Positions 5,118-5,183 of a stretch of 5,183 nt of DNA are shown in pieces (position 1 is the stretch's first letter; the number at the start of each line of letters is the position of its first letter). Made by a program: the position numbers and the translations under genes. The DNA is taken from NCBI GenBank assembly GCA_934621665.1, contig CAKTUT010000126.1:1-5183 (forward strand), in the 5' to 3' direction. This DNA is from an uncultured Oscillospiraceae bacterium (lineage in GTDB: Bacteria > Bacillota > Clostridia > Oscillospirales > Oscillospiraceae). Under the pieces are notes generated by a model. The model was not told the DNA's origin. It did no database searches and saw nothing but the letters and a program-made list of their open reading frames with translations.

Positions 5118-5183
5118 GGTGGGTGTAGCGTAGTTGGTTAACGCGTCAGATTGTGGCTCTGAAGACCGAGGGTTCGAGTCCCT
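5118..5183 (+). tRNA. tRNA-His (anticodon GTG), 3' end cut by the window
   Basis: Acceptor 5' strand GTGGGTG (5119-5125) is preceded by G at 5118, which fits the extra G-1 identity base of tRNA-His. The D arm GCGT...ACGC is paired. The anticodon stem TCAGA/TCTGA encloses TTGTGGC with GTG at 5153-5155. The T arm begins GAGGG-TTCGAGT-CCCT, and the window ends one base before the T stem closes. The missing part should be the last T-stem base, the acceptor 3' strand and CCA. Confidence 0.95.

Overview
The window looks like chromosomal DNA from a moderately GC-rich low-to-mid-GC Gram-positive, most likely a gut-type Clostridia such as Oscillospiraceae. This is inferred from strong purine-rich Shine-Dalgarno sites, extended -10 promoters (TGnTATAAT), tRNA genes with encoded CCA, and clostridial-type gene families: alcohol acetyltransferase-like acyltransferase, zinc-ribbon/6-TM DUF6320-like protein and RlmA(II)-like methyltransferase. 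No mobile element, CRISPR array or phage gene was found.

Layout. (1) Positions 1-99 probably hold the 3' end of a plus-strand gene cut by the window edge. It converges on, and overlaps by 16 bp, the end of a minus-strand 23S rRNA guanine-N1 methyltransferase gene (rlmA, 84-902). (2) A strong intrinsic terminator (925-957) separates rlmA from a two-gene minus-strand operon. The operon is a 719-residue fusion protein (1676-3835; HSL-type alpha/beta hydrolase plus HxxxDG acyltransferase), followed 17 bp later by a zinc-ribbon six-helix membrane protein (963-1658). (3) The compact intergenic region 3836-3979 carries two back-to-back promoters. Between and over them lie a perfect 9-bp inverted repeat and an 11-bp direct repeat, which are good operator candidates. 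(4) A divergent plus-strand gene (3980-4816) encodes an AraC-family regulator with a cupin sensor domain. (5) A near-consensus promoter (4857-4885) drives a tRNA cluster: Gly(TCC), Arg(TCT) and His(GTG), the last cut by the window end. Two tandem hairpins lie between the second and third tRNA.

How it may work. The most interesting unit is the regulator plus divergent operon. A cupin/AraC sensor probably responds to a small molecule and controls a bifunctional enzyme that pairs an ester-hydrolysing domain with an ester-forming domain, together with a membrane protein that may anchor, export or assist it. The domain assignments rest on visible motifs. The substrate, the joint function and the regulatory logic are inference. 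rlmA and the tRNAs are ordinary translation genes, although rlmA has an unusual upstream arrangement: a terminator with no room for its own promoter after it.
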